This document shows positions 48,808 through 57,457 of a DNA stretch of 64,000 nucleotides, one piece after another. Position 1 is the stretch's first letter. Every line of letters starts with the position of its first letter. Source of the stretch: Sedimenticola sp. GTDB taxonomy: Bacteria; Pseudomonadota; Gammaproteobacteria; Chromatiales; Chromatiaceae. The DNA lies in assembly GCA_027068915.1 (NCBI GenBank), contig JAMOLT010000055.1:62001-126000 (forward strand), given 5' to 3'. The notes beneath the pieces are model-generated. The model was not told the DNA's origin and did not search any database. It was given only the letters and a program-made list of their open reading frames with translations. A program made the translations under genes and the position numbers.

Positions 48808-49014
48808 ATGTCTACTACTACCGGTACCGTTAAATGGTTCAACGAAGCGAAAGGCTTTGGTTTCATCGAGCAGGAAAACGGTCCAGACGTATTTGCTCAT
48901 TTCAGCGCTATCTCCGGCTCTGGTTTCAAAACTCTGGTTGAAGGCCAGAAGGTCGAGTTCACTGTGACTCAGGGTCAGAAAGGTCCTCAGGCAGAGAACA
49001 TCGTAGCGCTCTAA
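48808..49014 (+). CDS. Cold shock protein, CspA family
   Basis: This 68-residue single cold-shock domain has RNP1 in [11 protein letters not shown] and RNP2 in DVFAHFSAI. Members bind single-stranded RNA and act as RNA chaperones. The N-terminus [20 protein letters not shown] is typical. It has an AGGA ribosome site eight bases upstream, a near-consensus promoter at 48624-48651 and two hairpins downstream. Confidence 0.95.
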   Translation: MSTTTGTVKWFNEAKGFGFIEQENGPDVFAHFSAISGSGFKTLVEGQKVEFTVTQGQKGPQAENIVAL

Positions 49015-49030
49015 ACCATCAGATCGCAAA

Positions 49031-49054
49031 CTGACCGGCATGGTTGCCGGTCAG
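49031..49054 (+). terminator. Perfect hairpin after cspA
   Basis: CTGACCGGCA and TGCCGGTCAG form a perfect 10-bp stem with loop TGGT, 16 nt after the csp stop. It lacks a good T tract and may protect the mRNA 3' end or act with the second hairpin at 49085. Confidence 0.6.
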
Positions 49055-49084
49055 TCAGGCTCTTGATTTTCGGAAATTGGGAGC

Positions 49085-49118
49085 AAAAAAGGCGGAACCA
49101 GCTGGTTCCGCCTTTTTT
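49085..49118. terminator. Bidirectional intrinsic terminator
   Basis: AAAAAAGGCGGAACC, loop AGCT, GGTTCCGCCTTTTTT: a perfect stem with an A tract on one side and a T tract on the other. It ends cspA transcripts on the plus strand and the secreted-protein gene on the minus strand. The TAA of the minus-strand gene (49117-49119) lies within its edge. Confidence 0.9.
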
Positions 49119-50799
49119 ATGGGTTTTCAAAACCATCTTCAAAAATATGGGCGACAACCGGGCGGTGGTTTTTTATCAGACGCACGAAACGCACTTCCAG
49201 GTCTTCTGTCCCGCCGTTGAAAATGCGGAAATCCGCTGCATTTTCGAGTTGATTGCTGAACCGGGCGCCGGGCAAATCGATACTGGCGGTTTTTACCCGA
49301 CCGCTGTTCTGGCGGCTGACTGGATCGCTGGAAACAACATGCTGGCCATCCGAATACTCTATCCACCAGTTGCTGCTGCCTTTGTCCAGATAGGTGACCT
49401 TCAATTGCCATTGCTGCCGATGGTCGCTGGTGAACAGGTCATCAGCAAAAAAGTACATATAGTCCTGTCCGTTGGCATGGTCGGTAAGGCGTCCTTCCCA
49501 GGATTCGCCGTTGTCCGGATCGATTTCGTTGATGTGATGATCGGTGCCGCGGCGGGTAAGGCCATTTGCGCCGACATCTTTCTGCACCAGCCAGCGCTCC
49601 AGGTTGCGAACCCAGGGGGCGCCGTTCCAACTGTGGCTGTCATCATATGTCCAGTATTTGTCCTGGGCGGTGCGTAACGCCACCCAGGCGTCGGCGCTGT
49701 TGTGCCGTTGCTTTCCCAGGGAGTTCCGCACCCAGTCCCAGTGGTCGGGGTAGGTGGACAGATAGCTGTCTTGAGGAACCACATACAGCCGCTTGGTGCG
49801 CATTTGCAAGGCTTTGAGGTTGGACATCTTGATGGCGTAGTAGAGATCCCTGGCGTTGTAGCCGCAGGCTCTGTAGCACTCGTTTTCCGCGCCTATGGTG
49901 CGCTTGTCGTTCAACAGCGGCCAGTCTTCGTTGATTTCGATGTGGCCGTCCTGGGCGATGGCCGCGCCATAGGCCGGGGTGTGGTTCAGGTGAAAATTGA
50001 ACAGCTCGGTAATGCCATTGCGTATGCCCATGCCGGCCTGTACCGCGTCCCGGGCAAACAGGTTGGTGGCGCCATTCCAGGTGCTGTCGAAAGGGTAGTC
50101 TTCGCCAGTGTAGACCAGCTTCCAGGCGTAGTCGTCGTCGGGATTGGCGTTTTCACCATTGGCAATCGCCACCAGTTCGGGCATGGCGCGCTGGAACCAG
50201 CTATTGAATTCTGCGAAGCTCAGGCCATCGCCCGCCGCCTGGAAGGGGATGTCGAAATCAAACTCGGTGTAATAGAAGCCGCCGGGAACATGGGCAAACA
50301 GCATGTCCGGGTCAGCCGCCAGCCCCCAGTGCAAAAAAACCTGGCGGTACATGTTTTTCGCATGTTGCCACACGCAGGAGTTCCAGATGGGCAGATGGCT
50401 GTCCTGGCCATCATGGTCGGTCCAGGTCTTGGTGATATTGCAACTGGATTTTACCCAGGCAGGTGCCCAGCTTTCGCCCGTCACCCAGATGCGCAGCCAG
50501 TATTTCCCCGGAATGGCCAACTGATCCTGGAGTGAGGGAAAGCTCATTCCCGCCGCGTTTCCGGTTCCAGTGACGGAAAATACGCCGGGAGACGGGTTGA
50601 TCTGGCGCCAGGTCAGGTCGATGACCCGCACCTTGACGTGATCGGCGGGAGAGGCCTCTTCGGAATAGAAGCGCGTATCATCCAGGGGCAGGGACCAGGC
50701 CGGCAGGCGCCAGTCGTCGCCATCGACGATGCTCACCGCTGCCAGGGGCAATGGCGTAAGTGAGAACAGGAGTGCAAGCAGTAAAAGGCGAATGTCCAT
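49117..50799 (-). CDS. Secreted protein with DGFE tail (possible glycosidase-like barrel)
   Basis: This 560-residue protein has a signal peptide (MDIRLLLLALLFSLTPLPLA). The body is rich in Trp, Tyr and Asp, with segments such as VIDLTWRQINPSPGVFSVTG, KYWLRIWVTGESWAPAW and HVPGGFYYTEFDFDIPF. This suggests a beta-alpha barrel of the kind found in secreted glycoside hydrolases, but I cannot assign a family or catalytic pair. The last 150 residues look like a beta-sandwich. It ends HIFEDGFENP, the same tail as in the island at 23-29 kb. The open frame reaches 50937, but only the start at 50799 gives a signal peptide. Confidence 0.65.
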   Translation of the reverse strand: MDIRLLLLALLFSLTPLPLAAVSIVDGDDWRLPAWSLPLDDTRFYSEEASPADHVKVRVIDLTWRQINPSPGVFSVTGTGNAAGMSFPSLQDQLAIPGKYWLRIWVTGESWAPAWVKSSCNITKTWTDHDGQDSHLPIWNSCVWQHAKNMYRQVFLHWGLAADPDMLFAHVPGGFYYTEFDFDIPFQAAGDGLSFAEFNSWFQRAMPELVAIANGENANPDDDYAWKLVYTGEDYPFDSTWNGATNLFARDAVQAGMGIRNGITELFNFHLNHTPAYGAAIAQDGHIEINEDWPLLNDKRTIGAENECYRACGYNARDLYYAIKMSNLKALQMRTKRLYVVPQDSYLSTYPDHWDWVRNSLGKQRHNSADAWVALRTAQDKYWTYDDSHSWNGAPWVRNLERWLVQKDVGANGLTRRGTDHHINEIDPDNGESWEGRLTDHANGQDYMYFFADDLFTSDHRQQWQLKVTYLDKGSSNWWIEYSDGQHVVSSDPVSRQNSGRVKTASIDLPGARFSNQLENAADFRIFNGGTEDLEVRFVRLIKNHRPVVAHIFEDGFENP

Positions 50800-50803
50800 G
50801 ATG

Positions 50804-51274
50804 TCAGGTTTTGTTCGGGTCCACCAGCACCAGCCGGGTGCCGGATGCGATGTCATGCCAGGCGCGTTTTTGCGGGTCGATGAGTATCCACAGAAAGCCC
50901 AGCCCCAATGCGGCCAGGGAGAAAATTGCCACGGCATAGCGAACTATCGCCTGCTTCAGGTTTGGTGAGCGCCCGTCATTGGAAAACAGCATGATCCGCC
51001 AGGCCCGCATGCCCAGGGTTTGTCCGCCATGCGTCCAGAACCACAGGTGAAAACCGACACCCACGGCGAACATCCAGATGGTCATGGCAGCTTTGTACAG
51101 GGGGTAGTTTCGAATGTCCTCCATGCCGAATACGGTGGCCAGAGGCAGATATACCAAGGTGAATGCTGCGGCCATCAGGGCGGCGACCAGCACGCTGTCG
51201 TAGAGAAGGGCTGCGAGGCGTCGAAACAGGCCGGGTTCGGCGGCGTTTTCCAGGTTTTGGGTGATATCATTCAT
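50804..51274 (-). CDS. RDD family membrane protein
   Basis: This 156-residue protein has three to four hydrophobic segments and the RDD-type pattern: GLFRRLAALLYDSVLVAALM near the N-terminus, where arginine and aspartates are conserved, then GQTLGMRAWRIMLFSNDGRS and QKRAWHDIASGTRLVLVD. RDD proteins are small inner-membrane proteins of mostly unknown role; some act in cation exchange. It lies four bases upstream of the secreted-protein start, so both are cotranscribed. Confidence 0.88.
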   Translation of the reverse strand: MNDITQNLENAAEPGLFRRLAALLYDSVLVAALMAAAFTLVYLPLATVFGMEDIRNYPLYKAAMTIWMFAVGVGFHLWFWTHGGQTLGMRAWRIMLFSNDGRSPNLKQAIVRYAVAIFSLAALGLGFLWILIDPQKRAWHDIASGTRLVLVDPNKT

Positions 51275-51321
51275 GGCGTCTAAGTGTACTCGCTAAAACC
51301 TGTTCATAGTAGTATTAGCCC

Positions 51322-53895
51322 ATGAGTCATCACTCGCGCCGAGATTTTTTGCGACAATTGTTGCGCCGGGTTCCCATGCCGGTGCTGGCGGCGTTGTTTG
51401 GGTTATTGACGGGAGCGGCAGTATGGATTGTGATTGATCCCATTCAAACCCGCGCCATCGGCAATATTTTCGATGAAGAGCTCAGTGGGCAGCTGGAAAC
51501 CCGTGCCAGTGAGTCACTGGCGCGATTCGATAGTTTCACCCAGTCTTATGTGAATATCACGCGATTGCTGGCCCATCACCGCCGTATGGCGGATTACCTG
51601 GAGCCGGTATTCTGGTTTGCGAATGATAGCGACGCACCATTGCTGCACAAAAAGGAAGCACCGGCATGGTTGCCAGAAGATACCATTAAGGGCTTGCCAG
51701 TAAAGCCCAGCCTTGCGTTGCTGACGGATCTTGAGGGAAAGATCAGGGAGGTGTATCAGCTGGGCGATAAACCCTTGCCGAAAGAGACGGCAGCAGAGCT
51801 GGGGCATGCGCTTGCCAATACACGTCAGCAGGCTTATATCACCAGGCTTGATGGAGAGCTGTATGTGCTGATCTCCGAGCGTGTGGAGGATGCCAGCTAC
51901 AACCAGATGGGATCCCTGGTGCTGCTGGTCAGCATTGATGAAACTTTCCTCAATGCTTCCCAGCAACGCGCCAGCACTTCGCAGACCACGGTGGCCCTGG
52001 TGGATGGGGAAAGCCAGACCATACTTGCCAGCAGCCGCAATACTGAATTGCTGGATGGCGCCAACATCAATGCCCTGGAATCCGACTATGTGATTACTGC
52101 CCAGTCCTTTTTTGAATATGGCAACTCCCCTCTGAACCTGCTCTTTGCCACGCTGATTTCCAGGGATGTCATCGATGCCACCAGGCAAAGTATTATTGCA
52201 GTAGAGCGTCGCCATCGCTTGACAGGCGCCGCCATCGTGGGATTGATCTTTGTGTTGTTGTTTATCCTGATTTCCAGTCGTATCAACCGTCTGCTGAAAC
52301 GGGTGGCAAGATTTTCCAGCAGAGCCCTGCATATTGAACATCCTACTCCCCGGGGTGGCAACCAGTTGCTGATCATGGAGGACTGGATACGCAGTTTTAC
52401 CCAGGCGGTAATGAAAGCCAGGGAAGAAACGCGGGCAAGATATACGGCGGAGATACAGGAAAGAGAAGCGCTGAAAACAGCGGTGCTGGATGCCTCTTTG
52501 GATCCCATCGTGACGATTGATCAGGCTGGTCGTATCGTGGATTTCAATCCCACGGCAGAAAAGATCTTTGGCCACAGCAGAGATGAAGTGCTGAACCAGG
52601 CACTGAAAGAGTTGATCTTTGACAAAGGCTCCCGGGAGGCTTTCAACAGCCTGCTGTATGACTGCCTGGGAGAGCAAACGCCGGAATCCCCCACGGTGTT
52701 GCGCACCCTCAGCGCACGCCGTAAGGACGGCAAGAGCTTTCCCGTGGAAGTAGCCATCAAACCTGTAATGTTGGAAAACAAACTGTTTTTCACTACCTAC
52801 ATACGGGATATTTCCGAACGAAAACGCCAGGCCCAGGAGATATCCAGTCTCGCTGCCTTTCCTGGCGAGAGTCCGCTTCCGGTGTTGCGTATCAACCAGC
52901 CGGGGGTGGTGATCTATGCCAACAAGGCCAGTGATGCGCTCCTGGAATACTGGGGCTGCCAGCGCATGCAGACAGTGCCCATCTACTGGAAGCGCCTGGT
53001 GGAGCAGACCCTGGAAACCGGCCACTCCACGGAAGTGGAAGTGGAAACCAGCGCCGGCGTGTTTTCCCTGTTGCTGGCGCCGGTTGCCAACCTCGCCTAT
53101 GTGAATGTATACGGGCGTGACATCACGGCAATCCGCCAGGCCGAGGAAGAGGCTCGCCACCGCCAGAACGAGTTAATCCATGTGTCGCGTTTGAGCACCA
53201 TGGGGGAAATGGCCACAGGTATCGCCCACGAACTGAATCAACCCCTTTCCGCAATCGTGAATTTCGCCAACGGCTGCGCCCGGCGCATTCGCCTGGGCAT
53301 CGGCGAAAAAGAGGAGCTGGTCAGGGCCATGGAGCAGATTTCCCTGCAGGCAGAGCGTGCTGGAGAGATCATCAAACGATTGCGCGGCATGGTTACACGC
53401 CAGCAACCGGTGCGCGAGCATACGGATCTGAATACCCTGGTAAAAGATGCCTGCGCCCTGATTGCCCATGACCGCCAGAAACTGAATATCACCATAGAGC
53501 AACAATTGAGCAGCCAGCCGGTGATTGCCCGGATTGATCCGGTGCAGATAGAGCAGGTGATTCTGAATCTGCTGCGAAATGCACTGGATGCTCTGGGACA
53601 GCAACGCAGGAAGGATCGCCGCCTGCTTCTTGAAACAGGTGTGAGCGCCCAGGGCATGGCTTATATCCGTGTCCAGGACAATGGCGGTGGCATAGTGCTG
53701 GAAGACCTGAAACATCTGTTCGATCCGTTTTTCAGCACCAAGAAAACCGGCATGGGCATGGGGCTGTCTATCAGCAAGACCATTGTTGTCGAGCACAATG
53801 GTAGAATCATGGCAGATTCCCTACCGGGGAAAGGTGCGGTGTTTACCATCGAATTACCGGCCAGTAACGCTATTGCAGAGAGTATTGCCTCGTGA
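51322..53895 (+). CDS. PAS-domain sensor histidine kinase (DctB/FixL-like)
   Basis: This 857-residue membrane kinase has a first helix at about 17-38 and an extracytoplasmic sensor domain. A second helix lies at about 295-318 (AAIVGLIFVLLFILISS). A PAS domain follows (AVLDASLDPIVTIDQAGRIV, then RDISERKRQAQ) and then a second, shorter PAS-like domain. The HisKA box is MGEMATGIAHELNQPLSAI with phospho-acceptor His636. The ATPase has VILNLLRNALDAL and FFSTKKTGMGMGLSISKT. The ligand is unknown. It overlaps the response regulator gene by four bases. Confidence 0.92.
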   Translation: MSHHSRRDFLRQLLRRVPMPVLAALFGLLTGAAVWIVIDPIQTRAIGNIFDEELSGQLETRASESLARFDSFTQSYVNITRLLAHHRRMADYLEPVFWFANDSDAPLLHKKEAPAWLPEDTIKGLPVKPSLALLTDLEGKIREVYQLGDKPLPKETAAELGHALANTRQQAYITRLDGELYVLISERVEDASYNQMGSLVLLVSIDETFLNASQQRASTSQTTVALVDGESQTILASSRNTELLDGANINALESDYVITAQSFFEYGNSPLNLLFATLISRDVIDATRQSIIAVERRHRLTGAAIVGLIFVLLFILISSRINRLLKRVARFSSRALHIEHPTPRGGNQLLIMEDWIRSFTQAVMKAREETRARYTAEIQEREALKTAVLDASLDPIVTIDQAGRIVDFNPTAEKIFGHSRDEVLNQALKELIFDKGSREAFNSLLYDCLGEQTPESPTVLRTLSARRKDGKSFPVEVAIKPVMLENKLFFTTYIRDISERKRQAQEISSLAAFPGESPLPVLRINQPGVVIYANKASDALLEYWGCQRMQTVPIYWKRLVEQTLETGHSTEVEVETSAGVFSLLLAPVANLAYVNVYGRDITAIRQAEEEARHRQNELIHVSRLSTMGEMATGIAHELNQPLSAIVNFANGCARRIRLGIGEKEELVRAMEQISLQAERAGEIIKRLRGMVTRQQPVREHTDLNTLVKDACALIAHDRQKLNITIEQQLSSQPVIARIDPVQIEQVILNLLRNALDALGQQRRKDRRLLLETGVSAQGMAYIRVQDNGGGIVLEDLKHLFDPFFSTKKTGMGMGLSISKTIVVEHNGRIMADSLPGKGAVFTIELPASNAIAESIAS

Positions 53896-54515
53896 ATGAC
53901 AGTCAAGTGCAACCCCAGTCCACGGTTTTCGTCGTGGATGACGATGAAGCCATGCGCAGCTCCCTGCAGTGGCTGATTGAGTCTGTGGGATTGACGGTGG
54001 AATGCTATTCATCTGCGGAGACTTTTCTTGAAGCCTATTATCCCGGCCGTTCAGGGTGCCTGTTGCTGGATGTGCGCATGCCGGGTATGGGCGGGCTGGA
54101 ACTGCAGGAATATCTGCGCCGCCATGAAATTCACATTCCCGTTATCATTATCACCGGGCATGGCGATGTCCCCATGTCAGTGCGGGCGATGAAGGAAGGG
54201 GCAATCGACTTTATTGAAAAGCCCTTCAACGATGAATTGTTGCTGGATGCTATCCGCAACGCCCTGTCGGTGGATGAGCGGCAACGCTGGGAACAGTCGC
54301 AGCGCGCCGAGCTGGCGTCACGCCTGTCTTTGCTCACGCCCAGGGAGCATGAGGTTATGGGCATGGTGACGGAAGGAAAGTCCAACAAGGAAATTGCCAC
54401 TGCCCTGGGCGTATCGGCCAAAACCGTCGAAGCCCACCGTGCCAAGGTCATGGACAAAATGCAGGCAGGCTCTCTGGCAGAGCTGGTGCGGATGTCAATG
54501 CTGGCCTCGCAATAG
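53892..54515 (+). CDS. FixJ/NarL-type response regulator
   Basis: This 207-residue regulator has a receiver domain with acidic pocket VVDDDEAM, phospho-acceptor Asp60 in LLLDVRMPGMGG, Thr in IIITGHGDVPMSVRAM and Lys in DFIEKPFND. A LuxR helix-turn-helix follows: LTPREHEVMGMVTEGKSNKE, then VSAKTVEAHRAKVMDKM. FixJ/TtrR-like regulators answer oxygen or alternative electron acceptors. It pairs with the preceding kinase. Targets are not identifiable here. Confidence 0.93.
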   Translation: MNDSQVQPQSTVFVVDDDEAMRSSLQWLIESVGLTVECYSSAETFLEAYYPGRSGCLLLDVRMPGMGGLELQEYLRRHEIHIPVIIITGHGDVPMSVRAMKEGAIDFIEKPFNDELLLDAIRNALSVDERQRWEQSQRAELASRLSLLTPREHEVMGMVTEGKSNKEIATALGVSAKTVEAHRAKVMDKMQAGSLAELVRMSMLASQ

Positions 54516-54516
54516 A

Positions 54517-54542
54517 GCCGCGCATCCTTGTACGGCGTACAG
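54517..54542. repeat. Fragment of family B repeat
   Basis: Twenty-six bases directly after the response-regulator stop match the right part of the family B element (589-604 region), with 23 of 26 identical (GCATCCTTGTACGGCGTACA against the corresponding bases). It is the only recognisable part of the element here. Confidence 0.45.
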
Positions 54543-54586
54543 CCTTGTATGTGCTTGAGAGCTTCAGGAACAAGGCGAAGATCGCA

Positions 54587-54610
54587 GCAAACGCCCCCTG
54601 TAGCGTTTGC
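54587..54610 (+). terminator. Hairpin after the response-regulator gene
   Basis: GCAAACGC and GCGTTTGC form a perfect 8-bp stem with an 8-nt loop, 71 nt after the stop codon. No T tract follows, so terminator function is uncertain; it may also lie in the relA leader. Confidence 0.4.
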
Positions 54611-54683
54611 TATGCTTTGCGTCGCCATTAATCACGGATCCTGGGTTTTATATCGGGTCTTTTTCCGGAATTAGTCAAAGCTG

Positions 54684-56867
54684 ATGGTTGGTACTACTTC
54701 TCATCTTCCTGAAACAGGTGCTCTGGGCCAGGAACACATTACCGCCTGGCTGGCAGCGCTTGCCGGGCGGCGTAGCCGGGAGGAGATTCATGAACTCTCC
54801 CGGGCGTTGGATATTGTTCACCAGATACACAATGAAGAGCCCACTTTCGGTGGTATGCAACACCGGCTGGCATTAGTGCAGACCGCTGATATTCTTGATC
54901 AGCTGAATCTGGATACAGAAACCCTTGTCGTCGCCTTACTCTCTGATCTCCCCGGTGCCGAGCTGGAGTGTGCTGAGCCGTTTGGGGAGCGGGTGCAAGC
55001 CATGATCCGTGATCTGGTACGCATTCGCACGGTGGCGGTTACGGGTAGTACAGATACCAGCGCCAGGCAGAGTGAAAACCTGCGCCGTATGCTATTGGGG
55101 CTGGCCGATGATGTGCGGGTGGTGCTGGTGGTGCTGGCGAAGCGCCTGCAACTGATGCGGGTGCTGGGCAGTCTGGAAGCGGAAGATCAGCAACGCATTG
55201 CGGATATCACCCAGCGTATTCATGCACCCCTGGCGAACCGGTTGGGCATTTGGCAGATCAAGTGGGAGCTGGAGGATCGTTCCCTGCGTGTACTGCATGC
55301 AGAAGCCTACCGGCAGATCGCCAATGCGCTGGAGGAGAAAAGGGAAGAGCGCGAGCAGTTTATCGAGCAGGTGATCGAGCGTTTGCAGAAGCAGTGTGTA
55401 GAGCATGGCATAACGGCGCAGATTTCCGGTCGCCCCAAACACATCTATAGCATCTGGAGAAAGATGCATCGCAAGGCCGTGAACTTCGATCAGATCTTCG
55501 ATGTGCGGGCGGTAAGGGTGCTGGTGGATACGGTTGCCCAGTGCTATGAGGTATTGGGCATGGTGCATGGCGCCTGGCAACCTATTTCCAGGGAATTTGA
55601 TGACTATATCGCCCATCCCAAGGCGAATGGCTACCGTTCCCTGCATACGGCGGTGATTGGAGATGACGGCAAACCGCTGGAGGTGCAGATTCGCACCTGG
55701 GAAATGCATGAACATGCGGAATGTGGTGTAGCGGCGCATTGGCGCTACAAGGAGGATGGCAAGGGTGATGCGGAACTGGAGCGCCGCATCGAATGGATGC
55801 GTGCCTGGCTGGAGCAGCCGGGGGAGGGCGATGCCAGTATTGATGATTCCGATGCTGAATTTGAAGCCCAGCGCATCTATGTGCTCACACCGGATGGCAA
55901 GGTGGTGGAGCTGCCCCGGGGAGCCACGGCGGTGGATTTTGCCTATGCCATCCACAGCTCCGTGGGGCACAGGTGCCGCGGCGCCAAGGCGGATGGCAAG
56001 ATGATCTCTCTTACTCACCCCCTGGAAAGCGGTCAGACGATCGAGGTAATTACCGTCAAGGAAGGCGGCCCCAGCCTGGACTGGCTCAATTCCAGTTCGG
56101 GCTATGTAGTGACTTCAAGGGCGCGCAACCGCATCCGCCACTGGTTCAAGCGCCAGGACTATGATCAGCATGTAAGCCTCGGCAAGGCCAGCCTGGACAA
56201 GGAAATCAGCCGTCTCGGGGTGAAAAAGCCCGATCTGGAGCAGCTGCTGCCCAAATACAATTTCAAGGCTTTGGATGATCTGTATGCTGCCATTGGCCGC
56301 GGTGAGGTATCCGCTATCCAGATCGCCAATCTGCAGGTGAGCAGTGCAGTCAGGGATGATGATGAGGAAATAACCGCCAAAGCGGAAAGGCGCATCACCC
56401 GGCATACCGGCAAGGGTGGTCAGGTGGTGGTGGAAGGTGTAGGTGACCTTATGACCCATACCGCCCGCTGCTGCAAGCCGGTGCCTTATGATCCTATTGT
56501 CGGGTACATCACCCGGGGCCGGGGTGTCACCATACACCGGGAAGACTGCTCTGTAGTCAACAGGCTCAGGCAAGACCAGGCAGAACGGCTGATACCTGTA
56601 GCCTGGGGTGAAGACCAGTCTCAGGGCACTTTTCTGGCGGATATACAGATTTATGCCCATGACCGAAAAGGCCTGTTGCGTGATATCAGTTCCGTGTTCT
56701 CCAATGAAGAAGTGGATGTGCTGGGAGTGAAAACCCATACGGACCGGAAAAAGGAAAAGGCCAGCATGCGCTTCACCACGGAAGTGGCGGATATGACGCA
56801 GCTCAGCCGGGTGCTGGAGAAATTGGCGCAGATACCGGATGTGCTGGAAGTGCGCCGGCAGGTGTAG
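54684..56867 (+). CDS. relA: GTP pyrophosphokinase RelA
   Basis: This 727-residue (p)ppGpp synthetase has a degenerate HD hydrolase domain: the HD pair is absent in the segment VALLSDLPGAELECAEPFGE, so it should be synthetase-only. The synthetase domain has the RelA-type ExDD motif (Glu304-Phe-Asp306-Asp307 in REFDDYIAHPKANGYRSLH). TGS follows (RIYVLTPDGKVVELPRGATA) with a zinc-finger-like TARCCKPVPYDPIVGYI, and an ACT domain ends the protein. It responds to amino-acid starvation on ribosomes. A degraded piece of its 3' end reappears at 59385-59531. Confidence 0.94.
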   Translation: MVGTTSHLPETGALGQEHITAWLAALAGRRSREEIHELSRALDIVHQIHNEEPTFGGMQHRLALVQTADILDQLNLDTETLVVALLSDLPGAELECAEPFGERVQAMIRDLVRIRTVAVTGSTDTSARQSENLRRMLLGLADDVRVVLVVLAKRLQLMRVLGSLEAEDQQRIADITQRIHAPLANRLGIWQIKWELEDRSLRVLHAEAYRQIANALEEKREEREQFIEQVIERLQKQCVEHGITAQISGRPKHIYSIWRKMHRKAVNFDQIFDVRAVRVLVDTVAQCYEVLGMVHGAWQPISREFDDYIAHPKANGYRSLHTAVIGDDGKPLEVQIRTWEMHEHAECGVAAHWRYKEDGKGDAELERRIEWMRAWLEQPGEGDASIDDSDAEFEAQRIYVLTPDGKVVELPRGATAVDFAYAIHSSVGHRCRGAKADGKMISLTHPLESGQTIEVITVKEGGPSLDWLNSSSGYVVTSRARNRIRHWFKRQDYDQHVSLGKASLDKEISRLGVKKPDLEQLLPKYNFKALDDLYAAIGRGEVSAIQIANLQVSSAVRDDDEEITAKAERRITRHTGKGGQVVVEGVGDLMTHTARCCKPVPYDPIVGYITRGRGVTIHREDCSVVNRLRQDQAERLIPVAWGEDQSQGTFLADIQIYAHDRKGLLRDISSVFSNEEVDVLGVKTHTDRKKEKASMRFTTEVADMTQLSRVLEKLAQIPDVLEVRRQV

Positions 56868-57457
56868 GGACAAGAGCACCTTAATCCGCATTTGTCACCC
56901 CAAAATATATTTTCAAATCCTCACTTAGAAATTCATCGGGCCTGAAAATCACCTTTTTACGCTGCTGCGTGTGGGTAATGCCTTTGTAGGGTTTCTGTTT
57001 GCTCTGTTGCTGGCATGAACTTGTAATTTCTCCATCCAGAATGCAGAAAACTACGCCACTGGCTGTTTTGCTCCCAGCCGTTTCAGTTTGTTGGTGAGCC
57101 AGCGGTATGCCTGATTATGCGCAGGGGCTTAAAAACCAAGGTATTGAGCCCCATTTGAGAAAGCCCTGGATGTTTTCCAGGGTCTGGAGGTCTTGTATAT
57201 TGTGAGTGTCATGATCATCCTCCTCCGAGGATGATCGTTTCAGGCTCATGTGTTATTGGGCAAGACCATGAGTTGAATTAAAAATTTATTTATATTAGGA
57301 TAAAATTGTTTATGGGTTTAAGTTGCGGTGCAATTAAGGCTGCTTCCCTAACAGGATGAAAAAAAGCCTTCCATGGCTTTTTCAACTCGGAAAGACAAAC
57401 ATGTGGTTTTGCCTTTCCTCCATTTTCAATGACTGAATTGGTTAAGGAGTACCCATC
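56868..57457. other. Insertion-scar intergenic region after relA
   Basis: This 590-nt region holds a reverse-strand open stretch (56881 to about 57125) with the readable segment YKGITHTQQRKKVIFRPDEF but no ATG, perhaps a gene remnant. A small hairpin, CCCTGGA/TCCAGGG, lies at about 57164-57182. A perfect 10-bp hairpin, GATCATCCTC and GAGGATGATC (57213-57236), follows. A truncated family B repeat lies at 57347-57434. Composition turns AT-rich to the right. Confidence 0.5.
57347..57434. repeat. Truncated family B repeat upstream of the DUF1566 gene
   Basis: CCTAACAGGATG, the AAAAAGCC/GGCTTTTT palindrome, GGAAAGACAAAC and CCTTTCCTCCATTTTCAATG are in the order and orientation of positions 473-560. 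The right half and right terminal repeat are missing. The end lies 23 nt before the DUF1566 start codon, so the element forms part of its leader or promoter region. Confidence 0.7.

Noticed and set aside
56881-57125. Minus-strand gene after relA
   Set aside because: The stretch is open and reads like protein in its last 50 codons, but there is no plausible start codon, and I recognise no family. It is mentioned only as a possible remnant.
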